Shown here in pieces: positions 14,899-21,436 of a stretch of DNA of 21,436 nt. The stretch is from assembly GCA_027011235.1 (NCBI GenBank), contig JALVAI010000343.1, forward strand, positions 1 through 21,436, written 5' to 3'. How positions within the stretch are numbered: the stretch's first letter is position 1; each line of letters begins with the position of its first letter. This DNA is from Desulfobulbaceae bacterium. GTDB taxonomy: Bacteria > Desulfobacterota > Desulfobulbia > Desulfobulbales > Desulfobulbaceae. Below the pieces are notes generated by a model. The model searched no databases. It had not been told where the DNA came from and worked only from the letters and a program-made list of their open reading frames with translations. The position numbers and the translations under genes are program-made.

Positions 14899-15735
14899 TC
14901 ATGGGTGCGCGGCCCGCTCCTGGTTCTCTTCTGGCGTCGGGGATTGATATTTTTTCACGATCCTGTCATAGGTCCCGTCCGCCTTCATCTCTGTAAGTGT
15001 CCTGTTGACCCTGCCAATGATATTCACCCATTTGGAATCTTTCCGGACAAGGAGAGAAAACGATATTGTACTGATCGGATGGGAACAGGCAACCAGTTTT
15101 TTCAGTCTGTCGGCAAAGACGGGCTCCTGCCGGATCAGGGATTGAATACTCTGGTATCCGGGCAACTTGTCTGCCAGAAAGATATCGGCCCGGTTTGCCG
15201 CCAGCATGAGAAGGACATTTTTATACTTGGGCGCCCAGATCACATCAAGCCCCTTGAAATGCTCCCTGGCCCAGCCGGCACCGACATAGTCAATTACCTT
15301 GAACCCCTTGAACTGCTGAAGGCTTGTAATGGCCTGTATCTCGGCAAACCTGGGATTGTCCCTGCTGGTAAAGATGACCTCCCTGGCCGTAAGCAGTGGA
15401 TCGGTTGCCGTAAATATCCTGGCCCGCTCCTTGGTCAGCACAGTGACCATACCATCGGCAAGACCGCTTTCAACATACTTCTGGGTCCTTTGCCAGGCAT
15501 AGACATTACAGGTCAGCGGAACCCTTATCCTGGCAAATATCTCCACCATCAACTCCTTGAAAATTCCGCGAATCTCGCCGTCATCATCACGATAGATAAA
15601 GGGCCGGTAATCTTCATCATCAGCCCATCTGAAGGTCTGACCGTCCAGGGTTTTCGGTCCGTTGGCCAGACCGGTAGCGGCGAAACAGTTGCCGGCCAGC
15701 AGGAGAACAAGCATTACCATGCCAATTCTTTTCAT
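14899..15735 (-). CDS. Periplasmic SBP3-family solute-binding protein linked to the hybrid kinase
   Basis: This 278-residue protein has a cleavable signal peptide (MKRIGMVMLVLLLAGNCFA, predicted cut after the Ala) and a bacterial solute-binding family 3 fold. Visible features are RWADDEDYRPFIYRDDDGEIRGIFKELM, DGMVTVLTKERARIFTATDPLL, and the C-terminal LTEMKADGTYDRIVKKY. Such proteins usually bind amino acids or small organics for ABC importers. Here no transporter genes are present and the next gene is a kinase with the same type of domain, so a sensing role is more likely. The ATG at 15733-15735 has a perfect AGGAGG 5 bp upstream. The stop is in the same frame as the kinase, 14 codons before its TTG. 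No lipobox is seen. The ligand is unknown. Confidence 0.85.
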   Translation of the reverse strand: MKRIGMVMLVLLLAGNCFAATGLANGPKTLDGQTFRWADDEDYRPFIYRDDDGEIRGIFKELMVEIFARIRVPLTCNVYAWQRTQKYVESGLADGMVTVLTKERARIFTATDPLLTAREVIFTSRDNPRFAEIQAITSLQQFKGFKVIDYVGAGWAREHFKGLDVIWAPKYKNVLLMLAANRADIFLADKLPGYQSIQSLIRQEPVFADRLKKLVACSHPISTISFSLLVRKDSKWVNIIGRVNRTLTEMKADGTYDRIVKKYQSPTPEENQERAAHP

Positions 15736-15774
15736 ATCAACCTCCTGATCTACTAAAGCCTTGTTCTAAGATGG

Positions 15775-15790
15775 GGGTTGCCCGCAACCC
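15775..15790. repeat. Short hairpin upstream of the SBP gene
   Basis: GGGTTG-CCCG-CAACCC is a perfect 6-bp stem with a 4-nt loop, about 40 bp upstream of the SBP gene start. Neither strand has a T-run after it, so I do not call it a terminator. It lies between the SBP gene and the upstream REC-REC kinase gene. Confidence 0.35.
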
Positions 15791-15861
15791 AATAATAATC
15801 ATCGTAGGAACCCGCCCTGGTAATATCCTGCCCAAGCATCATACGACCTGTGGCCATGCGG

Positions 15862-15887
15862 CCCTGTCCCGGCAAACATTGACAGGG
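15862..15887 (-). terminator. Hairpin just after the REC-REC kinase gene
   Basis: CCCTGTC (15862-15868) pairs perfectly with GACAGGG (15881-15887) around a 12-nt loop; a shifted register, GTCCC/GGGAC, is also possible. It begins about 22 bp downstream of the stop codon of the - strand gene ending at 15910, where a terminator would be expected. No T-run follows, so it may be a 3' stabilising stem or a Rho-dependent end. Confidence 0.35.
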
Positions 15888-15909
15888 ACGCCCCGGGTCA
15901 GCCCCCTGA

Positions 15910-17463
15910 TCACATTGTTTCGGCAAGCGGAAGATAGAGGGAAAAGATGGAGCCTTTTCCTTCCCGGCTTTTCAGCCGTATATATCCATCCTGGGCTTCG
16001 GCAGCCATCTTGCAGAAGGTAAGCCCCAGGCCGCAGGAGAACTTTTTCCCCTTTGCCTGCCACTCGATACGGGCAAACTTGTCGAATATCTTTTTCTGGA
16101 AATCCAATGGGATGCCGGGACCCTGATCAACAACATCGACTCTGGCCCACTGTTTTTGCCTGGAAATGACAATGGTAATTCTGCTCGGGTTGGGTGAAAA
16201 TTTAATTGCGTTGATCAGCAGGTTGGTAATGATGCGGCCGGTGACATCCGGATCGCAACGGGCCGGAATTTTCTCGCTGCTCGGGGCAATATAAATTGTA
16301 CGTTCCCTGGCCAGGGGAGTGACCTTTTCCACCACTTCCTTGACAATATCCTCCAGGCAGCAGGATTGACAGGCAAGCGGCATGTTTCCGGCCTCGATCT
16401 GGCTGACATCGAGCAGGGATGTGATCATGGTCTGCAATTCCCGTCCGGCGGAACATGCCGTTTTCAACATCTGCTGCTGGTTCGTTGAAAGAGATGGTTC
16501 CTGTTCCAACAGTACCATTTCCAGGGAGGCACAGATCGCCATGAGCAGGGAGCGCATATCGTGAACGATCATGTGCACCAGGTTGTCCCGCATCTCTTCC
16601 AATTCCCGCAGGCTGTTATAGGCCTTCTCGTAGGCGCTTTGCAGGTGACTGATCCTGAGATGGGTCCGGATCCTGGCCCGGATCTCGTCTATATCATAGG
16701 GTTTGGTGACATAATCGGCCGCACCAAGGGAAAAACCACGAATCTTATCAACTGTCTTGTCAACAACCGTGACAAAGATCACAGGGATCCGCTCGCCTGC
16801 CTCGGTCATCTTGATACGACGCAGGGTTTCGTGACCATCCATCTCCGGCATGAGAAGGTCAAGAAGGATCAGGTCCGGCGGGTTGCCCCCTTCAACAATA
16901 GCAAGGGCATCTTTACCACTGGTTGCGACCCTGATCCGGAATTCACCGGACAGGGCGTTGACCAGTTCATGGACGTTATCACTGACATCGTCCACAATCA
17001 GGATTGTGGAGTCCTTCTGCTCCTGTTCCCCTGCCAATACCTCCGAGACCCTGCGATGACGCTGCAGTTCAAGCTGGGCCATAACCCGTACCCGCAGCAG
17101 GTCCGGGTTGACGGGCTTGGTAATATAATCGGCCGCCCCGAGGCTTAGTCCATGGGCCTCATCAACTGCATCGGTCAAAGCGGTAACCAGGATCACGGGA
17201 ATATCTCTGGTCAGGGGGTCGCTCTTCAAAGTTTGCAAGACCTCATACCCGTCCATGTCCGGCATCCTGATGTCGAGAAGGATGAGATCAGGCCGGGGAG
17301 AGCGGCTGGCCATCTGTATGGCCTGTTCACCGGATGTCGCAGCAGTAATTGCGTATCTGTCCTGCAAAATATTCATGATTGTGTGGATATTTTCCGCCTT
17401 GTCATCGACGACCAGTATCCGTGCGCGGTTATGTTGTGGGGTACGCACCTGCTGTTTTCTCAT
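15910..17463 (-). CDS. Soluble dual-receiver histidine kinase (REC-REC-HisKA-HATPase)
   Basis: This 517-residue protein has no TM segment, so it is cytosolic. Receiver 1 (about 15-130) has VVDD, D64 and ITKP with K116. Receiver 2 (about 152-268) has IVDD, D202 and VTKP with K254. A helical linker leads to a HisKA helix with HMIVHDMRSLL (H301) and a HATPase domain with NLLINAIKFSPNPS, DQGPGIP and CGLGLTF. Both receivers keep their phosphorylation residues. Receivers placed before the kinase core suggest a relay input or feedback-controlled kinase, not a membrane sensor. The ATG at 17461-17463 has only a weak AAGG site upstream. A near-consensus promoter lies about 130 bp upstream. It is encoded just upstream of, and in line with, the SBP and hybrid kinase genes, so a joint pathway is plausible but not proven. 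Confidence 0.9.
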   Translation of the reverse strand: MRKQQVRTPQHNRARILVVDDKAENIHTIMNILQDRYAITAATSGEQAIQMASRSPRPDLILLDIRMPDMDGYEVLQTLKSDPLTRDIPVILVTALTDAVDEAHGLSLGAADYITKPVNPDLLRVRVMAQLELQRHRRVSEVLAGEQEQKDSTILIVDDVSDNVHELVNALSGEFRIRVATSGKDALAIVEGGNPPDLILLDLLMPEMDGHETLRRIKMTEAGERIPVIFVTVVDKTVDKIRGFSLGAADYVTKPYDIDEIRARIRTHLRISHLQSAYEKAYNSLRELEEMRDNLVHMIVHDMRSLLMAICASLEMVLLEQEPSLSTNQQQMLKTACSAGRELQTMITSLLDVSQIEAGNMPLACQSCCLEDIVKEVVEKVTPLARERTIYIAPSSEKIPARCDPDVTGRIITNLLINAIKFSPNPSRITIVISRQKQWARVDVVDQGPGIPLDFQKKIFDKFARIEWQAKGKKFSCGLGLTFCKMAAEAQDGYIRLKSREGKGSIFSLYLPLAETM

Positions 17464-17596
17464 GGCTGGGCCTTGATGCTATTTGTATGAAATAGTCGCG
17501 CAGATTCCGGAAAAATGTTGCCCTTGGGGCTATTCGGATCAGGTTACACGAATTTAACAGAAAATAATTACCATATTTTTTCATCGATAATACAAG

Positions 17597-17626
17597 ATTA
17601 TAGTCCGAACAGAGATGCGAAGTCAA
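17597..17626 (-). promoter_or_regulatory. Sigma-70-like promoter for the dual-receiver kinase
   Basis: Read on the - strand, TTGACT (17621-17626) and TATAAT (17597-17602) are separated by 18 bp, giving 5/6 and 6/6 consensus matches. The start would be near 17590, leaving an AT-rich leader of about 127 nt before the ATG at 17463. This is the clearest housekeeping-type promoter in the window. Confidence 0.65.
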
Positions 17627-17725
17627 GTAAGGATACGGCAATTGATGCCTGCCGTTGTCACCTCCTTGTGTGCCCGGAAAATATGCCTATGTGGAGTGAA
17701 TCACCAGGAATTGCTTGTCCATAAT

Positions 17726-17913
17726 CATTGATGGACTCGTCAAAAGTCCAGACATCACTTAAAGATGGCTAAGTAAAAACAAAGATATACAGGTAAGCGC
17801 AGACTCCGAGGAGTGGTGTTCTGTGGCGGGTCTTAACTATACATATAATATGCCCGCAAATCGCCACAGCACACATGACGCAGTAGATCGAAGTTTTTAC
17901 GACGCCATCATTG
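17726..17913. mobile_element. Candidate MITE-like element with imperfect terminal inverted repeats
   Basis: The ends at 17726-17749 and 17889-17913 are imperfect inverted repeats: reading inward, the left is CATTGATGGACTCGTCAAAA and the right CAATGATGGCGTCGTAAAAA, with 18 of 24 aligned positions matching. Inside, CTGTGGCG (17821-17828) and CGCCACAG (17862-17869) are a perfect 8-bp inverted repeat, with a competing GCGGG/CCCGC pair at 17826-17830 and 17853-17857. The element is 188 bp with no coding capacity. I see no clear target-site duplication. A decayed miniature transposon or another dispersed structured repeat would fit. Confidence 0.45.
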
Positions 17914-18129
17914 CATGGAGAACAAAAGAGGATATCCGTTGCGTTGCCTCCCTTGATGCATTACCTTGCCCTTGTCGGCAAGGACAACCACCACTTCAGG
18001 TGCTTTTCCAACCAGATAGCGCGGTCGGATTTTTTATTTTACCCATGCGGGCCGGCTTTGCAAGCCGGGACACGACAACAACGGGACAGTCGACAACCCA
18101 AAGATTTCAAACGGAAACAGAGGAGAGAG
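17914..18129 (+). other. Non-coding leader region with two hairpins before the beta-barrel gene
   Basis: The larger gap 17464-18129 holds a kinase promoter, the MITE-like element and this stretch. Here CCTTGCC (17964-17970) pairs with GGCAAGG (17977-17983) around 6 nt, and CCGGCTT (18052-18058) pairs with AAGCCGG (18062-18068) around 3 nt, the second preceded by a T-rich run. I see no convincing promoter or known riboswitch motif. The reading frame of the beta-barrel gene stays open upstream to 17911, but that part has no protein-like features. Confidence 0.35.
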
Positions 18130-18660
18130 ATGAAGAACCAATGGGCACACAATGTCTGCGTACTGATTGTATTGATATCCCTTGGTTGCGCCACTCCGGC
18201 GGCAGCCCTTGATCTGTACGGATTTGGCAGTTACTGGGACAAAAATGATGTGGAGGGTTCATGGGGCGCCGGTCTTGGCGCGAGCCTGCCCCTTTTCATT
18301 GATTTTATCCGTCTGGATGGCCGGATTTATTTTTTTGAAAACAGTGACCTGGATACGGATGACAGCCTGACGCTTGTTCCCGTTGATCTCGGTCTGCAGG
18401 CGCATCTGTTTCCGGATGCCGATCTTGACCCCTATGCGCTTGCCGGGGTGTCCTTTCTCTATGCCGACGCCGACAAGATTGATGTGGACTCAACCTTTGG
18501 TGCCTATATCGGCGCAGGACTTGATGTCAAACTCGGCATCCCCTTTTTCAAACTTTTCGGGGAGGCCGTTTACCGTTTCAGCGATATAGACACCGCCCTG
18601 CGTGATGATGTCGATGTCAGTGGCTTTACCGCCAATATCGGCCTCAAATTTAATTTCTGA
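18130..18660 (+). CDS. Small outer-membrane beta-barrel protein
   Basis: This 176-residue protein has a signal peptide (MKNQWAHNVCVLIVLISLGC...ATPAAA, cut before LDLYGFGSYW) and a mature part of about 150 residues built from alternating amphipathic strands, such as GSWGAGLGASLPLF, LDGRIYFFENSD, LVPVDLGLQAHLF, TFGAYIGAGLDVKLGI, and SGFTANIGLKFNF. The C-terminal Phe is the usual recognition signal for outer-membrane barrel assembly. The size fits an eight-strand barrel like the OmpA-N or OmpX group, but the sequence does not identify a specific family. The ATG at 18130 follows AGGAGAG; the frame is open further upstream without a signal peptide, so this start is preferred. It converges on the TolC gene with a shared hairpin between them. 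Its role could be structural or related to the neighbouring export system. Confidence 0.82.
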   Translation: MKNQWAHNVCVLIVLISLGCATPAAALDLYGFGSYWDKNDVEGSWGAGLGASLPLFIDFIRLDGRIYFFENSDLDTDDSLTLVPVDLGLQAHLFPDADLDPYALAGVSFLYADADKIDVDSTFGAYIGAGLDVKLGIPFFKLFGEAVYRFSDIDTALRDDVDVSGFTANIGLKFNF

Positions 18661-18664
18661 GACT

Positions 18665-18711
18665 CCGGGCAGTGATGCCGGTCGCACCGATGCCCGGATT
18701 ACCTGTTTTTT
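18665..18711 (+). terminator. Hairpin and T-run between convergent beta-barrel and TolC genes
   Basis: CCGGGCA (18665-18671) pairs perfectly with TGCCCGG (18691-18697), and an inner stem CGGT/ACCG (18679-18682 with 18686-18689) closes a 3-nt loop. Six T residues follow at 18706-18711 after an 8-nt gap. The position directly after the beta-barrel stop codon fits an intrinsic terminator, somewhat weakened by the gap before the T-run. Confidence 0.55.
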
Positions 18712-20225
18712 GTCCCCGCAGGCGGCGGCAGGGGATAGGGAACGCCCAACTGCCAGGCAAATTGGTGATACAGGGACCCCAGGGTGGTAATGGTCTCCAT
18801 GAGACCGTTTTTGGCATCGATCAGCCTGTTCTTTGAGGTAAGAAGGTCCTGCATGGATGTCTGTTTAATGGCATAGGATTTCAGGGAAAGGATCACGATT
18901 TCTTCCTGTTGCCGCAGAAGGACCTGCTGTCGTTTAAGCACGCTGTGCAGGCTGTCAATCAACCGTTTATTATTTTCCACGGCGTGTATGGTTTTCTGCA
19001 GGTCGGCGTATTGACCCACATCGGCGATATGCCGAGCCATTGCCTGTGTCTTGCCGGTACTGAACATTGTCCCACCTGAAAAAAGCGGCACCGACAGGAC
19101 AACCGCCAACGAACCTTCCCCCTCAAACTGGTCAAACTCGGTATCGGTTTTCCGCTCATAAAGCCCCCGCACCGATAATCCCGGCCACTCATTTGCCGTG
19201 TGCAGCAATGCCTTTTTTTTTGCCAGCTCCTGTTCCAGATTGATTTTTTTACAGAGAACGCTGTGCTTGAGAAACTGCTGCCGCAAAACGGTGTCATCGG
19301 TGATTTCGACAAATTCCTTTATCCTGTCATACGATTGCTCAAGACCGGCAAGTGAATTGATTGCCCCGGCAGTCACAATCTCATCACCAAGCAGATTATT
19401 CAAACGATTGATAATCGCCGTGTTCTGCCTAAGGCCGGTAAAATCCAACAGCTCACGCAGGGCCGCCTCCCGGCGCTGTTCATCCAGATCACGCCGGGCC
19501 TCCAGCTCCTTGAGGTTTGCCTGGGCCCGCAGAAGCTGCAGTTTTGTCTGATCCCGCAGCTCATACCCTCTACGGATCTTTTCAACATGTTTGCGGGACA
19601 ACAGGATAGAGTTGCGCAGGTTAAGAAGCCGATAGGTGGCAAGCAGGTATTTACCCAAAAGCTCCCGAAGCTGAAGATCAAGCTCCTCTGTTTTAATCAG
19701 GAGATTGGTTGCCGCCAACTGTTCATCGACCTCGGCAATGTCCACCTTCACGGATACCGGTCGCCGGTAAAGCGGCAGATCAAGGGTGAACTGCCAGTCA
19801 TGGTAATCGTCGCCATCGGTAAAATGTTGGGGCGGGTCAGTATCCGTGGTGGTTGCAGTATCGGCCAGGTCATCCTGGTTGAATTCATGCACCTGTGACA
19901 GGCGGGCATCAACGGCGGGCGCCAGTCGTCTGGCCCAGGCGGTATAACGCTGGGCGCTCTTCTGTTTTTTCCGGGCTCGGGCGATCCGGATTTCCGGTGC
20001 TGCATCATAGGATTGCCGGAACAGCACATGAAAAATATCGAGAATTGCGGGTTCGGTCAGGGTGGTATCAGCGGTAACAAATTTTTTAACGATCGTCTTT
20101 GTCGCTTTGCCGGACAGGGGATGACTGTGCTGTTGACCACAAACAAATGTTGGAGGGAAAACGCCATAAACTAACAGACAAAAAAGAAAAAGCGGGCGGG
20201 AAAGGATGGGCCTTGTAGGCTGCAT
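18699..20225 (-). CDS. TolC-family outer-membrane channel protein
   Basis: This 508-residue protein of the outer-membrane efflux family forms, as a trimer, the exit duct for type I secretion or RND/MFS efflux. A signal peptide (RPLFLFCLLVYGVF) is followed by two long coiled-coil repeats typical of the family. The first (about 155-275) contains RGYELRDQTKLQLLRAQANLKELEARR, and the second contains VLLRQQEEIVILSLKSYAIKQTSMQDLLTSKNRLIDAKNGL. The barrel parts are seen as WQFTLDLPLYR and LAVVLSVPLFSGG. The length is normal for the family. The ATG at 20225 is preceded by no clear ribosome-binding site, though a good one lies 80 bp upstream at a four-codon frame. It follows the Asp/His-rich gene on the same strand, and no ATPase or adaptor gene is in view. 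Confidence 0.88.
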   Translation of the reverse strand: MQPTRPILSRPLFLFCLLVYGVFPPTFVCGQQHSHPLSGKATKTIVKKFVTADTTLTEPAILDIFHVLFRQSYDAAPEIRIARARKKQKSAQRYTAWARRLAPAVDARLSQVHEFNQDDLADTATTTDTDPPQHFTDGDDYHDWQFTLDLPLYRRPVSVKVDIAEVDEQLAATNLLIKTEELDLQLRELLGKYLLATYRLLNLRNSILLSRKHVEKIRRGYELRDQTKLQLLRAQANLKELEARRDLDEQRREAALRELLDFTGLRQNTAIINRLNNLLGDEIVTAGAINSLAGLEQSYDRIKEFVEITDDTVLRQQFLKHSVLCKKINLEQELAKKKALLHTANEWPGLSVRGLYERKTDTEFDQFEGEGSLAVVLSVPLFSGGTMFSTGKTQAMARHIADVGQYADLQKTIHAVENNKRLIDSLHSVLKRQQVLLRQQEEIVILSLKSYAIKQTSMQDLLTSKNRLIDAKNGLMETITTLGSLYHQFAWQLGVPYPLPPPAGTKNR

Positions 20226-20290
20226 GGATATTGTCTGTAATTTTTTTATGTCCTGTTGGAAACGTCTGCAGCAAGAAGATAATGTTCTTC

Positions 20291-20317
20291 ACAGCGCAAA
20301 CATAAATATTTCTCCTT
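20291..20317 (-). promoter_or_regulatory. Ribosome-binding site with four-codon leader frame before tolC-like gene
   Basis: AAGGAG (20312-20317, - strand) precedes ATG (20303-20301), followed by TTT GCG CTG TGA, a complete frame encoding MFAL. It lies in the same frame as the TolC-like start 78 bp downstream. It is the best ribosome-binding site in this leader. It might be a leader peptide that couples translation, or a start lost by a nonsense change. Confidence 0.35.
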
Positions 20318-20325
20318 AATACATT

Positions 20326-20354
20326 ATGTTATGCCATTTTCTTTCAGTTGTCAC
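20326..20354 (-). promoter_or_regulatory. Possible sigma-70-like promoter for the TolC-like gene
   Basis: On the - strand, GTGACA (20349-20354) and TAACAT (20326-20331) have a 17-bp spacer, matching 5/6 and 4/6 of the consensus. The start would be near 20319, right at the ribosome-binding site of the four-codon frame. Chance occurrence in this AT-rich gap cannot be excluded. Confidence 0.35.
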
Positions 20355-20389
20355 GGACAATTCAACCTGATAACCAAAGATTTCAGCCA

Positions 20390-20415
20390 GACGGGGCCAA
20401 GACAACAGCCCCGTC
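20390..20415. terminator. Hairpin after the Asp/His-rich gene
   Basis: GACGGGGC (20390-20397) pairs perfectly over 8 bp with GCCCCGTC (20408-20415), with a 10-nt loop. It lies about 70 bp downstream of the stop of the - strand gene ending at 20485. No T-run follows on either strand. It may reduce read-through into the TolC-like gene or protect the mRNA end. Confidence 0.4.
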
Positions 20416-20484
20416 CGACATTCTGTTCTCCTGAAAAAGAGAGTCCTTTATTCTCCTGCCTGCCAACCATTATCCGGGTTTGGT

Positions 20485-21436
20485 TCAAGCGGGAATGACC
20501 TCATGATGGAGCTGGTCCTGGTCATGCTGGATATCTTCAGGAATAACGGCATCATGGTCGCCGATTCCTGCATCGGCGGGTTCGGGCTCGGGAAGCGGCT
20601 GCTGGTCCGGCGTGGCATCAAGGCCATCCATGGACGGCACCTCATCCATGGCAGGCCCGGCATCGCTGACGGCAAATTGATCAAGCGAACCGTCCGATCC
20701 GGGATCGGACCCATTGCTCACATCAAAATGCTCCAGTTGCCCACGCCCATGGTCTCCTTCCGTTACCGCTGTCACATCGTGCAATGATGCAGGTTCATCG
20801 TTCTCTACCGAGGATAAACTATCATGGGCCTCATCGGGAAGAACAACCTCCGGCACCTGGCCAACCGATACCAAGTCAGGGTCATGGGCCTGGCCGGCAT
20901 GGAGGCTGTCATCGTCAGCAATGGTTGCAGTCTCGGAGCCGGATACATCATGATCATATGGGCCGGGGTTGTCATGGCCGGAAACGTTGTCATTATGGGT
21001 ATCGGCATCTCCTGCTGCGACCGATAACGATCCATGCTGTTCATGGACATCCGCGTCATGAGCGGTTTGGGCAATATGGACGGCATCGGCATCGTGGTCA
21101 CCATGACCATTGGTATTGTCGTCGTGTGTCCCGATTTCCCGGCCGGCAAATTGATCCGGGCTGCTGTCCGGTGAGTGGCCGCTTTCATGGTCACCATCGA
21201 TCGATGATGGCAACTGGTCCGCCGACAAATCACCAACCGAGAACATACTGTGATCATCCATACTCAACTGCTCCTGCGGGGGCGTCATCACCGTGTCTGT
21301 GTGCGCCTGTGCCACGGCTTCCTCCCCATTGGCCCCAATTGAATCCGAAAAAACGGTTGAGTGGTGATCACTGTCCCCACCCACCATTTCCATGTCCGAG
21401 GGGCGGGCAAGGTCAACGGAGGGGACCTTGATTTCT
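20485..21436 (-). CDS. Asp/His-rich low-complexity protein, C-terminal part (runs off the window)
   Basis: I do not recognise the family. The frame is open to the right edge (it continues upstream of the first ATG at 21393 with EIKVPSVDLARPSD), so this is probably the C-terminal 316 residues of a longer protein. The part after 21393 has no Lys, only two Arg, about 26 His and very many Asp, Glu, Ser and Gly. Short related pieces recur, for example GHGDHDADAVH, AHDADVHEQHG, and DADTHNDNVSGHD. It has no TM segment and no Cys, and no RTX nonapeptides are seen. Such a composition suggests a disordered, extracellular, metal- or calcium-binding region. The TolC-family gene downstream on the same strand suggests type I export, which is inference. 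Alternatively the ATG at 21393 could be the true start. Confidence 0.6.
   Translation of the reverse strand, partial: EIKVPSVDLARPSDMEMVGGDSDHHSTVFSDSIGANGEEAVAQAHTDTVMTPPQEQLSMDDHSMFSVGDLSADQLPSSIDGDHESGHSPDSSPDQFAGREIGTHDDNTNGHGDHDADAVHIAQTAHDADVHEQHGSLSVAAGDADTHNDNVSGHDNPGPYDHDVSGSETATIADDDSLHAGQAHDPDLVSVGQVPEVVLPDEAHDSLSSVENDEPASLHDVTAVTEGDHGRGQLEHFDVSNGSDPGSDGSLDQFAVSDAGPAMDEVPSMDGLDATPDQQPLPEPEPADAGIGDHDAVIPEDIQHDQDQLHHEVIPA

Noticed and set aside
17823..18212. 129-codon + strand frame upstream of the beta-barrel gene
   Set aside because: It starts inside the MITE-like element, crosses hairpins and overlaps the signal-peptide region of the real gene in another frame. It has no protein features.
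20784..21431. 215-codon + strand frame rich in His, Arg and Pro
   Set aside because: It is the antisense shadow of the Asp/His-rich frame, caused by repeated GATCAT-like codons. The - strand frame is open to the window edge and is followed by a TolC gene on the same strand.
1..21436. CRISPR array, tRNA or rRNA genes, and insertion-sequence transposases
   Set aside because: I looked for regularly spaced repeats, cloverleaf-type sequences and transposase motifs and saw none in the window.

Overview
This window looks like Gram-negative anaerobe chromosome, most likely from the Desulfobacterota (Desulfobulbales-like), although no rRNA or other lineage marker is present to prove it. The reasons are a Tat-exported tetrathionate-reductase-type molybdoenzyme operon, heavy use of sigma-54 and two-component signalling, outer-membrane proteins, and a moderately GC-rich coding style. 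Taxonomy is an inference.

Layout: (1) 1-1331, + strand: the C-terminal end of mfd (transcription-repair coupling factor), overlapping a HAD-family nucleotidase resembling E. coli YrfG. (2) 1404-4690, - strand: an overlapping gene pair for a membrane sensor histidine kinase with a Cache-like periplasmic region and an NtrC-type sigma-54 response regulator. (3) 4691-5024: a divergent control region with two near-identical palindromes 41 bp apart followed by a good -24/-12 promoter. (4) 5025-10033, + strand: ttrB-ttrC-ttrA, encoding a periplasmic four-cluster ferredoxin subunit, a NrfD/PsrC-type quinol-oxidising membrane subunit and a molybdopterin catalytic subunit. Regions 2-4 read as one regulated unit: the kinase senses a periplasmic signal (possibly tetrathionate or another sulfur oxyanion), and the regulator binds the palindromes and activates ttrBCA through sigma-54.

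(5) 10034-10350: a non-coding stretch with a strong nested hairpin, then a sigma-70-like promoter whose -10 and start region are covered by a perfect palindrome. (6) 10351-10836, + strand: a small two-TM protein with a histidine-kinase dimerisation-helix-like segment but no ATPase domain. (7) 10963-17463, - strand: a large phosphorelay hybrid kinase (PBPb-TM-PAS-HisKA-HATPase-REC-REC-Hpt), a free periplasmic SBP3 protein lying in the same reading frame directly upstream of it, and a soluble REC-REC-HisKA-HATPase protein with its own near-consensus promoter.

(8) 17464-18129: non-coding, with a candidate 188-bp MITE-like element and several hairpins. (9) 18130-18660, + strand: a small outer-membrane beta-barrel protein, ending at a hairpin shared with the convergent gene. 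(10) 18699-21436, - strand: a TolC-family outer-membrane channel preceded by the end of an extremely Asp/His-rich, almost Lys/Arg-free protein that runs off the window. Together these suggest a type I secretion or efflux locus.

The best candidates for new biology are the sigma-54/NtrC wiring of a ttr operon (instead of the Salmonella TtrS-TtrR type), the cluster of phosphorelay parts including an orphan DHp-like membrane protein, and the Asp/His-rich TolC-linked protein.
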